This document shows positions 1 to 7,332 of a stretch of DNA of 64,000 nucleotides, in pieces. Source of the stretch: Flavobacteriales bacterium (GTDB taxonomy: Bacteria; Bacteroidota; Bacteroidia; Flavobacteriales; Flavobacteriaceae). The stretch lies in NCBI GenBank assembly GCA_011526365.1, contig WTIO01000082.1, forward strand, positions 71,811-135,810, written 5' to 3'. The first letter of the stretch is position 1. Each line of letters starts with the position of its first letter. Under the pieces are notes generated by a model that was not told the DNA's origin, searched no databases, and saw only the letters and a program-made list of their open reading frames with translations. The position numbers were made by a program, and so were the translations under genes.

Positions 1-10
1 CTACGCGACC
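1..10 (-). tRNA. Possible 5' end of a tRNA gene cut by the window edge
   Basis: The reverse complement of the first ten bases reads GGTCGCGTAG. This fits a seven-base acceptor arm followed by T8, A9 and G10 of a tRNA, and it lies about 14 bases downstream of a good Bacteroidota -7 box on the same strand. The rest of the molecule lies outside the window, so the identity (perhaps Asp or Ile) cannot be read. A short non-tRNA leader is the alternative. Confidence 0.3.
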
Positions 11-24
11 GGTAGATTATGTTG

Positions 25-56
25 CGAAAGTAACGAAAAATGTACTATTGTAAAAA
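25..56 (-). promoter_or_regulatory. Promoter reading left out of the window
   Basis: On the minus strand a -7 box TACTTTCG (25-32; consensus TAnnTTTG) is preceded by 17 bp and then TTTTTAC (50-56) as a weak -33 element. It points at the possible tRNA at the window edge. The remaining sequence from 57 to 212 shows no ORF or structured RNA that I can recognise. Confidence 0.45.
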
Positions 57-212
57 CCTTTTAAGTGCCAAAGAAAAAGCAAAATTGTGACGCTTTTAAA
101 ATTAGGGAATACCAGTACATAGCAATGAATCTCAAGGGGTTAGAGGAGATTTAAATTGGAGGCATTGGTGTAGGGGCCTGTTAAAGTAGAAAAGGCAACT
201 ACTTAGGCAACC

Positions 213-251
213 GAAAAAAAGAAGCCCTGAAAACACTGGGCTTTCAGGGCT
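213..251 (-). terminator. Rho-independent terminator after tRNA-Ser
   Basis: Read on the minus strand, a GC-rich hairpin (arms AGCCCTGAAA and TTTCAGGGCT, at 242-251 and 223-232, loop about nine bases) is followed directly by a run of seven Ts broken by one C. It lies just downstream of the tRNA-Ser 3' end. Confidence 0.85.
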
Positions 252-257
252 ATTAAG

Positions 258-341
258 CGGAGAGACAGGGATTCGAACCCTGGCAACGCTTACGCGTTGA
301 CAGATTAGCAATCTGCTCCATTACCACTCTGGCACCTCTCC
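258..341 (-). tRNA. tRNA-Ser (anticodon GCU)
   Basis: The minus strand gives an 84-nt cloverleaf. The acceptor arm GGAGAGG pairs with TCTCTCC (one G-T pair) and the discriminator is G. The anticodon loop holds GCT, a long variable arm AACGC/GCGTT is typical of class II serine tRNAs, and the T arm contains GGTTCGAATCC. The 3' CCA is not encoded. A promoter lies 12 bases upstream and a terminator 6 bases downstream, so it is probably transcribed alone. It reads AGC/AGU serine codons. Confidence 0.95.
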
Positions 342-353
342 TAAGGCAGGGCT

Positions 354-384
354 CAAAATTAAACTTTCTCCCCTAATAAACCAA
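354..384 (-). promoter_or_regulatory. Promoter of tRNA-Ser
   Basis: On the minus strand TTG (382-384), a 20-bp spacer and TAATTTTG (354-361) match the Bacteroidota -33/-7 promoter. Transcription would start a few bases before the tRNA 5' end at 341. Confidence 0.7.
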
Positions 385-403
385 TAAAATTTTTTAGGAA
401 AAA

Positions 404-2437
404 CTATTTGGGATATTCTACCCGAAGCTGGTAAATATTCCGCAATTTATCGATCAATACCGACTGTACTTGTGCAATTTCCTGAAGTGTTATCGCGCAG
501 GCGTTAAACTGCCCTTCCTCCATTTGTCGCGCTATAATTTGTGCCACAAAGGCTTCTATTTCAGGGAGATTCGGTGCGCGTAAACTTTTAGAGGCTGCTT
601 CCACAGCATCAGCCATCATCAAAATAGCCGTTTCTTTTGAAAAAGGTTTGGGACCGGCATACTGAAAATCGGTTTTACTTGCTTCCCCTTGGTCTTGTGC
701 CTTTTTATAAAAATAATACACTGTGGAAGTCCCATGGTGGGTTCTTATAAAATCAATAATACGTTCGGGTAAATTATACTTTTTAGCAAGTCCCACGCCC
801 TCTTTTACGTGTGCAATGATTAATTGTGCACTTTGTTTGGGGGTTAAATCGTTGTGTGGTGATACCGTCCCTTTTTGATTTTCACTAAAATAGGACGGTT
901 GCTGAATTTTCCCGATATCGTGATACAGGGCCCCCACCCGAACCAATAAACTGTTTGCCCCTATGGCATTGGCCGCTGCCTCTGCTAAGTTGGCTACTTG
1001 CAAAGAATGGTGAAAAGTTCCCGGGGCCTTGTCGGAGAGCTCTTTGAGTAACGGCGAGTTCGTGTCGGATAATTCGAGCAATGAAACATCAGAAGTAAGC
1101 ACAAACAAACGCTCAAACAAATAAATAAGCGGCTGCACAAACAAAGTCAACAATACATTGATAAAGAAATACCCCAGCACCTGAAAATCAGGAAGTGTAA
1201 ACTGTGTGTTATGTATAATTGTAAAGGCCAAATAACTCAACACATACACCAAAAATATTTGCCCCACCGATAAAAATAAACTCGCACGATGATGCAATTT
1301 GGCATTGGACTGTAAAGTGATAATCCCAGCGTTAAATTGTATGAATATAAATTCATAGCTGTTGGGGACCACAAAGCCCAAAAGCAAAATGGTAATCACA
1401 TGAGAAAGCAAGCCCAAGCGAGGATCAAAAAAGGCTTTTAAGGTTAAGGGAAGTATACACAGAGGAACGGCGTAAACTAGGGCCTCATTGTAGTTGACCA
1501 CACTAATAGTAAGAGCTAACATCAATACGATGTTAAGCACTATAAATGTGACTTCCTTGTTGTTGCGATACACCTTAGGGCGATAGGTAAACAAAAAGCG
1601 AAACAAGAAAAACAAACTCAGCCCTATTAGTATTGCATAACCTACTAAAAGTCGTAAAGAGTTGTCGTTACTCCCACCACGGATATCGTATTCTTGCTCT
1701 ATGGAACTCAGTAGTATTACTTTAGCTTCATCTAGCAACTCTCCTTTAGAAATAATTAAGGTCCCTTGTGGTACGATACCTCGGGTAGGGAGCAATTCTT
1801 CTAGGGCGCGTTGCAACACTTCATTAGAAAAGGTTTTATCGAAGCTTACATTGGGTTCTAATAACTCAAAAAACAATCCATAAAAGGCGTCCAAATACGC
1901 GTCAAAGGGAGGTGCCACTTGTTCGCTTAAAAATTGTCGCAAATTCTCCAAACGAATAAAATCAGAAGCGATTACACTTTGCTCGGTGTTTCCTCGAATG
2001 AGCGAAATATTTTTTTGGCTTCCAAAATCCCAATTGAGCGGGAGCACACCAACGGTGTATATGGTATTTAAAACATCTTGGCCAAAGGCAAAAAGCGCCG
2101 TACGCTCCTGCGGGCGAAGCTCCGGGAAATAGGTGTCAAATTTTTCTTGGTATTGTTGCTGTACCTCAACTACAATTTTACTGTTGTAGCGGTAGTAAAC
2201 ATCGGTATTGCGTTCAATTTCTTCGCGCTCTGCACTAAGCTCATCAGCTGTTTTTTGAATGGGAAAATCAAATGGGGCAAAGTAGTTTTCGTGTTGCCAC
2301 AACAACCCCTGCTGGTATTCGTACTGAAAGCTAATGCCTTTAGGAAACAACCACAGCACAAACAAACTGCTGGAAAGAAACAACAGCGCCTTAAACAAGC
2401 TGCCTTGATGGTAAATAATTTTCTTCCAAAAGGACAT
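404..2437 (-). CDS. pgpH: 7TM-HD family phosphohydrolase (PgpH-type c-di-AMP phosphodiesterase)
   Basis: A membrane protein of 677 residues. After an N-terminal membrane anchor comes a roughly 200-residue extracytoplasmic domain, then a block of about seven hydrophobic segments (roughly 265-445), then a cytosolic HD phosphohydrolase domain. The metal-binding signature is clear: HH at 476-477, HD at 506-507 (GALYHDIGK), HH at 567-568 and a late D near 609 (MMADAVE). The family (7TMR-HDED plus HD, PgpH) hydrolyses cyclic di-AMP to pApA, so it probably sets second-messenger levels tied to cell-wall and osmotic control. It has its own promoter, divergent from the NlpC/P60 gene. The HD domain and topology are seen; substrate specificity is inferred from family. 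Confidence 0.88.
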   Translation of the reverse strand: MSFWKKIIYHQGSLFKALLFLSSSLFVLWLFPKGISFQYEYQQGLLWQHENYFAPFDFPIQKTADELSAEREEIERNTDVYYRYNSKIVVEVQQQYQEKFDTYFPELRPQERTALFAFGQDVLNTIYTVGVLPLNWDFGSQKNISLIRGNTEQSVIASDFIRLENLRQFLSEQVAPPFDAYLDAFYGLFFELLEPNVSFDKTFSNEVLQRALEELLPTRGIVPQGTLIISKGELLDEAKVILLSSIEQEYDIRGGSNDNSLRLLVGYAILIGLSLFFLFRFLFTYRPKVYRNNKEVTFIVLNIVLMLALTISVVNYNEALVYAVPLCILPLTLKAFFDPRLGLLSHVITILLLGFVVPNSYEFIFIQFNAGIITLQSNAKLHHRASLFLSVGQIFLVYVLSYLAFTIIHNTQFTLPDFQVLGYFFINVLLTLFVQPLIYLFERLFVLTSDVSLLELSDTNSPLLKELSDKAPGTFHHSLQVANLAEAAANAIGANSLLVRVGALYHDIGKIQQPSYFSENQKGTVSPHNDLTPKQSAQLIIAHVKEGVGLAKKYNLPERIIDFIRTHHGTSTVYYFYKKAQDQGEASKTDFQYAGPKPFSKETAILMMADAVEAASKSLRAPNLPEIEAFVAQIIARQMEEGQFNACAITLQEIAQVQSVLIDKLRNIYQLRVEYPK

Positions 2438-2455
2438 TTAACCAATTGCTTTTTT

Positions 2456-2490
2456 CAAAGGTACTAAATATCAACAGGGAGGGTCAAAAA
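2456..2490 (-). promoter_or_regulatory. Promoter of the HD phosphodiesterase gene
   Basis: Minus-strand TTTTTG (2485-2490), a 21-bp spacer and TACCTTTG (2456-2463), 18 nt before the ATG at 2437. It sits back to back with the plus-strand promoter at 2494-2522. Confidence 0.7.
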
Positions 2491-2493
2491 TCC

Positions 2494-2522
2494 TTGGGGT
2501 AAAATGAAAATACGTAGTTTTG
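2494..2522 (+). promoter_or_regulatory. Promoter of the NlpC/P60 gene
   Basis: TTG (2494-2496), an 18-bp spacer and a perfect TAGTTTTG -7 box (2515-2522), 26 nt before the GTG start at 2549. Confidence 0.75.
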
Positions 2523-2548
2523 TACCACACTAAATTGTTTGGGATTAG

Positions 2549-3301
2549 GTGGAATATGGAATTTGCCATCTGGGGATACTCCCAGTTCGAAATGAAAACC
2601 GTCATGCTGGAGAGCTGGTTACCCAGCTGATTTATGGCGATGCTTATAAAATCTTAGAAACTCAAAAGAAATGGGTGCGCATCCGTGTCGCTGATGACGG
2701 TTATGAGGGATGGCTCCATGCCTTACAAGTGCATAAGATTTCAAAATCTGAATTTGAAGCCAATCAAAAACTGCCCAATCACTTTACTTCTGACCTCGTC
2801 AATTACCTCACCAATAAAGAAGGATTGTTGTTTCCTATTCCCATAGGAAGTAATCTTAAGGCAAATACCCTACTGGAACACCAGTTTGAAGACCAGCAAA
2901 AAAAAGCTGCACCACAAAAAGACGATCTCGTAAAGACGGCTTATTTGTATTTGAATACCCCCTACTTGTGGGGTGGAAAAACCCCCTTTGGCATCGACTG
3001 CTCGGGCTTAGTACAAATGGTGTATAAAATAAATGGACGTCAACTACTCCGCGATGCATCGGAACAAGCTACACAGGGCACTACCTTGAGCTTTATTGAA
3101 GAAAGTGCACCGGGGGATTTGGCCTTTTTTGACAACAAGGAGGGAGACATCATACACGTTGGTATGCTGCTGGAAAACCATCATATAATTCATGCCCACG
3201 GGCACGTAAGAATTGATCGTATAGATCAAACCGGCATTTACAATGCCGAGCAGCAAACACATTCCCATAAACTCCGCCTTATAAAAAACATTTGGGAATA
3301 A
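2549..3301 (+). CDS. C40 family peptidase (NlpC/P60) with SH3-like domains
   Basis: A 250-residue protein with an N-terminal bacterial SH3-like region (about 1-110: pattern GDAYKILETQKKWVRIR and YEGWLH) and a C-terminal NlpC/P60 peptidase domain (about 125-250). The catalytic Cys is in GIDCSGLVQ, the His in HVGM and the third polar residue in IHAHG. Such enzymes cut D-Glu-meso-DAP bonds in peptidoglycan stem peptides. There is no clear signal peptide, which suggests a cytosolic muropeptide-recycling role like that of YkfC. The start is GTG: no in-frame ATG precedes the SH3 part and the promoter ends at 2522. A bidirectional terminator follows immediately. Confidence 0.88.
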   Translation: MEYGICHLGILPVRNENRHAGELVTQLIYGDAYKILETQKKWVRIRVADDGYEGWLHALQVHKISKSEFEANQKLPNHFTSDLVNYLTNKEGLLFPIPIGSNLKANTLLEHQFEDQQKKAAPQKDDLVKTAYLYLNTPYLWGGKTPFGIDCSGLVQMVYKINGRQLLRDASEQATQGTTLSFIEESAPGDLAFFDNKEGDIIHVGMLLENHHIIHAHGHVRIDRIDQTGIYNAEQQTHSHKLRLIKNIWE

Positions 3302-3330
3302 AAAAAGCCGCAAATAGCGGCTTTTTATTT
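3302..3330. terminator. Bidirectional terminator
   Basis: AAAAAGCCGC (3302-3311), a five-base loop and GCGGCTTTTT (3317-3326), then ATTTTTT. The A- and T-rich flanks let it serve both the NlpC/P60 gene and the convergent TPR gene. Confidence 0.85.
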
Positions 3331-3349
3331 TTTAACAAGAAAGAAAAAA

Positions 3350-4579
3350 TTAAATGGCTTCCAGTAATTTTTTCATTTCCATATACCCTTGGTTTTCGCC
3401 AAGCGTACCATAGATATTCATCAATGTTTTAATGGCTTCTTCGTTTTTATTATTTATCTCTATAAGCCCTTTTAAAACAGGAACACATTCTTTGTACAAC
3501 TCTTCGCGTGCACCTTTTAATTCATCATAGCGTAAATTGTCTTTGCGTGAAGTTCCTAAACTGTTCATTTCTTCCACTATAGCTGATTCTCCATTAAGTA
3601 TTAAAGCTACAAGGTTTAAGTAGGACGACTCAAAGGAAGGATCTAACTCAATGGCTTTTTCGTAGTGCGCACGTGCAGTTTCGTTGTCGCCAAGATCCGA
3701 AGTAACCACCCCAAGATTAAAGTATAAATTAGCGTTATTAGGGTCGCGTGCAATTGCTTGTGTCATTAAATCTTTAAACTTGTCCTTTTCATCCAACTCA
3801 ATGTAGATGTTGGCCTCCGTGAGAATTAAATTTAAGTCGTCTGGGTTTTCTTCACGGGCTTCACGTACAGCAGCTATCGCTTTTTCTTGATCGCCGGCCT
3901 GGGCGTAGATTAAAGCAATGTTTTTAACAATTTCAGGGTACTTAGAAGGGGTTTCCTCCATGCGGGGACTGATGTAGTCGCTAGATTTTCCTAAAATATT
4001 ATACTCTGTTTCAGAAACTTCACGCTCCTCGTTAGTAGCTACTTCTGTCACATAGTATTTTTTAGTAATTCCAGTATAATTAATGTCCTTCAGCTCTTGA
4101 TAGTACTTTAGTGCATTGTCGTAATCTTGGCCATTTACACTATTGGAAGCTGCAAAAAATAAATAATCCTTGTTTACTTCAGGATCAATGGTGTAGGCCA
4201 AATAAAGGTAGGTTGCAGAACCTACAAAATCCTGTTTTTCATTGGCTTCAATAGCACTGGTAATAAGAGCACTTGAAAGTGCAGCAATTTGCTCTTGCAC
4301 TTCGCTCTTTAAACGCGCATCGTCTTTTAAGGCAATAAAAATTTCGAAAGCAGCTTGATATTCCTTGTTCTGAAGTGCCAAACGTCCTTTAAGGAAGTTG
4401 TAAGCATTGGCAGTTTTCTCATCTGCAGTAGCAAATAAGGCTTCATTATCAGTAAGAATTTTACTGGCGGCTTCAAAAGCACCTGATTTAAATTCTTTTT
4501 CTGCTTTTTTGAGTTCCTTTTTCTGGCCAAAAGCAACGGTCATTGTCAATGACAACAATAGGGGGAGATAATTTTTCAT
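3350..4579 (-). CDS. Exported tetratricopeptide-repeat protein
   Basis: A 409-residue protein with a Sec signal peptide (MKNYLPLLLSLTMTVAFGQ, cleavage after about residue 18) followed by helical TPR repeats. The clearest are at about 215-250 (NIALIYAQAGDQEKAIAAVR), 255-285 and 285-320 (NLYFNLGVVTSDLGDNETAR...AIELDP). It is probably periplasmic, or attached to envelope complexes through protein-protein contacts; no enzyme motif is seen and the specific partner is unknown. The gene lies downstream of gyrA on the same strand but has its own -7 box in the 28-bp gap. Confidence 0.8.
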   Translation of the reverse strand: MKNYLPLLLSLTMTVAFGQKKELKKAEKEFKSGAFEAASKILTDNEALFATADEKTANAYNFLKGRLALQNKEYQAAFEIFIALKDDARLKSEVQEQIAALSSALITSAIEANEKQDFVGSATYLYLAYTIDPEVNKDYLFFAASNSVNGQDYDNALKYYQELKDINYTGITKKYYVTEVATNEEREVSETEYNILGKSSDYISPRMEETPSKYPEIVKNIALIYAQAGDQEKAIAAVREAREENPDDLNLILTEANIYIELDEKDKFKDLMTQAIARDPNNANLYFNLGVVTSDLGDNETARAHYEKAIELDPSFESSYLNLVALILNGESAIVEEMNSLGTSRKDNLRYDELKGAREELYKECVPVLKGLIEINNKNEEAIKTLMNIYGTLGENQGYMEMKKLLEAI

Positions 4580-4597
4580 TTGTCAAATTTTAAAGGT

Positions 4598-4605
4598 CAA
4601 ATATA
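4598..4605 (-). promoter_or_regulatory. -7 box for the TPR gene
   Basis: TATATTTG on the minus strand, 18 nt before the ATG at 4579 and immediately after the gyrA stop. There is no convincing -33 TTG. Confidence 0.5.
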
Positions 4606-4607
4606 CA

Positions 4608-7103
4608 TTATTCAATAATTGTACCATCATTTACTTCGATATCATTGACATCTTCAATATCATCATCGTCTTTCATCACCTTTGCTACGGCTGCAATGGC
4701 ATCATCACCCTTAAGGTTAATGAGTCTTACCCCTTGGGTAGCACGCCCCATCACACGTAGGGAAGCCACTTCCATACGTATAGCAACACCCGATTTTTTT
4801 ATGATCATTAAATCGTCATTATCTGTTACGTTTTTAATCGCAACAAGGTGTCCTGTTTTATCGGTAATAGAAATAGTTTTTACGCCTTTTCCACCGCGAT
4901 TTGTGATGCGGTAGTCTTCTAAACTGGAACGCTTTCCATACCCATTTTCAGACACTACAAGTATGTTGGTGTCCATATCATTCACCGTCACCATACCAAC
5001 AACTTCATCGGTTGCACCTTGAAGGCTTATACCACGTACCCCAGAGGCGTTGCGTCCCATAGGCCGGGTTTTGCTTTCTTCAAATCGAATGGCTTTCCCC
5101 GATTTTACAGCAAGTAACACCTGACTGTTACCATTGGTGAGTTTTGCCTCTAGCAATTCGTCGTCTTCGCGAACAGTGATGGCGTTAATACCATTGGTTC
5201 GTGGGCGTGAATATTGCTCCAAAGCCGTTTTTTTCACCTGCCCTTTTTTGGTGGCCATAATAACATAATGACTATTGATGTAGTTTTCATCCTTAAGATC
5301 TTGAGTACAAATAAAGGCTTTTACCTTGTCGTCCTGCTCTATGTTAATCAGGTTTTGAATGGCACGACCTTTGGCCGTTTTTGAGCCTTCTGGAATTTCA
5401 TAAACACGTTGCCAAAAACACTTTCCTTTTTGTGTAAAGAACAACATGTATTGATGGTTGGTACCAACAAAAATGTGCTCCAAGAAATCCTCATTCCGTG
5501 TGGTACTGGCCTTTTGCCCTACCCCACCGCGATTTTGAATTTTGTACTCCGAAAGTGGGGTGCGCTTAATGTAACCTGCGTGAGAAATGGTAATCACCAC
5601 TTTTTCGTTGGGTATCATGTCCTCGATACTAAAGGTACCCCCTGAAAAGTCAATTTGAGAACGACGCTCATCTCCGTATTTGGATTTAATCTCTTCAAGT
5701 TCTTCCTTAATGATCGCCATTCTGCGGTCTTTTTTCTCAAGGATATCCTTTAAATCAGCAATGGTGATAGTTAATGCTTCAAACTCGCTGCGTAACTTGT
5801 CCTGCTCTAGGCCCGTCAACTGGCGTAAACGCATTTCCACTATGGCTTTAGCCTGAATTTCAGAGAGCTTGAAGGTCGTCATCAACTTCTCCCGCGCTTC
5901 CTCAGGATTTGAAGAAGCTCTAATGAGTGCAATAACCTCGTCAATATTGTCTGAAGCAATAATGAGTCCCTCTAATATGTGGGCGCGTTCTTCGGCTTTG
6001 CGGAGTTCATATTTTGTTCTTCGAACCACAACATCGTGGCGGTGTTCCACAAAATAATGAATCAGGTCTTTGAGATTTAGCAATTGTGGACGGCCTTTTA
6101 CCAGTGCAATATTATTAACACTAAAGGACGATTGCAGGGCAGTGTATTTGTACAGTTTATTTAAAACAATATTAGGGATGGCATCGCGCTTTAGTACGTA
6201 AACAACACGCATTCCCTTTCGATCAGATTCATCGCGAATATTACTAATGCCCTCAATTTTTTTGTCGTTGACCATTTCCGCAGTTTTGCGAATCATTTCG
6301 GCCTTGTTAACCTGGTAAGGTATTTCTGTAACAATTATGCACTCACGCCCATTAACTTCCTCAATATTGGCCTTTCCACGAAGCACCACACGTCCACGGC
6401 CTGTTTTAAACGCTTCAATAACACCGTCATACCCGTAAATGGTTCCACCCGTGGGAAAGTCTGGAGCCTTAATGAACTGCATTAAGCCGTCGATGTCGAT
6501 ATCGGAATTGTCTATGTAGGCCTTAATTCCTTCTATGACTTCAGTGAGGTTGTGCGGGGGCATGTTAGTAGCCATCCCAACTGCAATACCAGAAGCTCCG
6601 TTAACCAATAGATTGGGTACGCGTGTGGGCAGCACCGTAGGCTCGTGTATGGTATCATCAAAATTCAGTTGAAGATCAACTGTTTCCTTTTCGATATCTG
6701 CCAGCATTTCTTCGGATAGCTTTTGCATGCGTGCCTCAGTATAACGCATCGCTGCAGGGCTATCCCCATCAATAGAACCGTAGTTCCCTTGTCCATCCAC
6801 AAGGAGATAACGCAAACTCCACTCTTGAGCCATTCGCACCATGGTGTCGTAAACGGAACTGTCACCATGGGGATGGTATTTCCCTAATACCTCACCAACA
6901 ATACGCGCTGACTTTTTGTAAGCTGTATTAGATCGGATACCCAATTCGTGCATTCCGTACAACACCCTTCGGTGTACAGGTTTAAATCCATCCCGCACAT
7001 CTGGCAGTGCACGTGACACAATTACCGACATCGAATAATCGATGTAGGCAGACTTCATTTCTTCCTCTATGTTAATGGGAATAAGCTTTTCACCTTCGTT
7101 CAT
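4608..7103 (-). CDS. gyrA: DNA gyrase subunit A
   Basis: A type IIA topoisomerase subunit of 831 residues that breaks and rejoins DNA to introduce negative supercoils with GyrB. The N-terminal breakage-reunion domain has [16 protein letters not shown] (31-46), the quinolone region [14 protein letters not shown] (74-87) and the catalytic tyrosine Y121 in RYTEARM. The residues matching E. coli S83 and D87 are S82 and D86, i.e. the quinolone-sensitive state. The C-terminal beta-pinwheel carries a GyrA box, NRGGKG, and ends in an acidic tail ([16 protein letters not shown]). It is transcribed away from clpC; a weak -7-like TATAATTTG lies about 8 nt before the ATG. Confidence 0.97.
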   Translation of the reverse strand: MNEGEKLIPINIEEEMKSAYIDYSMSVIVSRALPDVRDGFKPVHRRVLYGMHELGIRSNTAYKKSARIVGEVLGKYHPHGDSSVYDTMVRMAQEWSLRYLLVDGQGNYGSIDGDSPAAMRYTEARMQKLSEEMLADIEKETVDLQLNFDDTIHEPTVLPTRVPNLLVNGASGIAVGMATNMPPHNLTEVIEGIKAYIDNSDIDIDGLMQFIKAPDFPTGGTIYGYDGVIEAFKTGRGRVVLRGKANIEEVNGRECIIVTEIPYQVNKAEMIRKTAEMVNDKKIEGISNIRDESDRKGMRVVYVLKRDAIPNIVLNKLYKYTALQSSFSVNNIALVKGRPQLLNLKDLIHYFVEHRHDVVVRRTKYELRKAEERAHILEGLIIASDNIDEVIALIRASSNPEEAREKLMTTFKLSEIQAKAIVEMRLRQLTGLEQDKLRSEFEALTITIADLKDILEKKDRRMAIIKEELEEIKSKYGDERRSQIDFSGGTFSIEDMIPNEKVVITISHAGYIKRTPLSEYKIQNRGGVGQKASTTRNEDFLEHIFVGTNHQYMLFFTQKGKCFWQRVYEIPEGSKTAKGRAIQNLINIEQDDKVKAFICTQDLKDENYINSHYVIMATKKGQVKKTALEQYSRPRTNGINAITVREDDELLEAKLTNGNSQVLLAVKSGKAIRFEESKTRPMGRNASGVRGISLQGATDEVVGMVTVNDMDTNILVVSENGYGKRSSLEDYRITNRGGKGVKTISITDKTGHLVAIKNVTDNDDLMIIKKSGVAIRMEVASLRVMGRATQGVRLINLKGDDAIAAVAKVMKDDDDIEDVNDIEVNDGTIIE

Positions 7104-7148
7104 AGTGTAATCAAATTATACATGACCTAAGAGCTAAAATACTATTCT

Positions 7149-7167
7149 CACTACTTAAATAGTAGTG
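7149..7167. repeat. Perfect inverted repeat between gyrA and clpC
   Basis: CACTACT (7149-7155), TAAAT, AGTAGTG (7161-7167): 7-bp arms and a 5-bp centre, 46 bp upstream of gyrA and 166 bp upstream of clpC. It could be an operator or a small hairpin. It does not match CIRCE. Confidence 0.5.
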
Positions 7168-7288
7168 TTTCTACCCTTTTTATACCCCAATTTATTAACA
7201 GGTTTTTCCATCAAAATGGGGATAATTTTATTAGGCAGTGGCTTTGTGTTTTGGTTTTTTTTTTGTCAATTAGCGTATGTTAATGCCG

Positions 7289-7304
7289 TTGGTACACTTT
7301 TTGA
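7289..7304 (+). promoter_or_regulatory. Sigma-54-like -24/-12 element before clpC
   Basis: TTGGTAC-AC-TTTTTGA (7289-7304) keeps the GG and the TTG of the -24/-12 consensus TGGCAC-N5-TTGC at the correct spacing, with A for the final C. A start site near 7316 would give a leader of about 17 nt. No clear TAnnTTTG box was found in this gap for clpC. Confidence 0.4.
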
Positions 7305-7332
7305 TGAACAGGAATACTAAACTATAAACTTT

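Noticed and set aside
57-212. Short ORF or small RNA upstream of the tRNA-Ser terminator
   Set aside because: No ORF of useful length, promoter or stable hairpin was visible.
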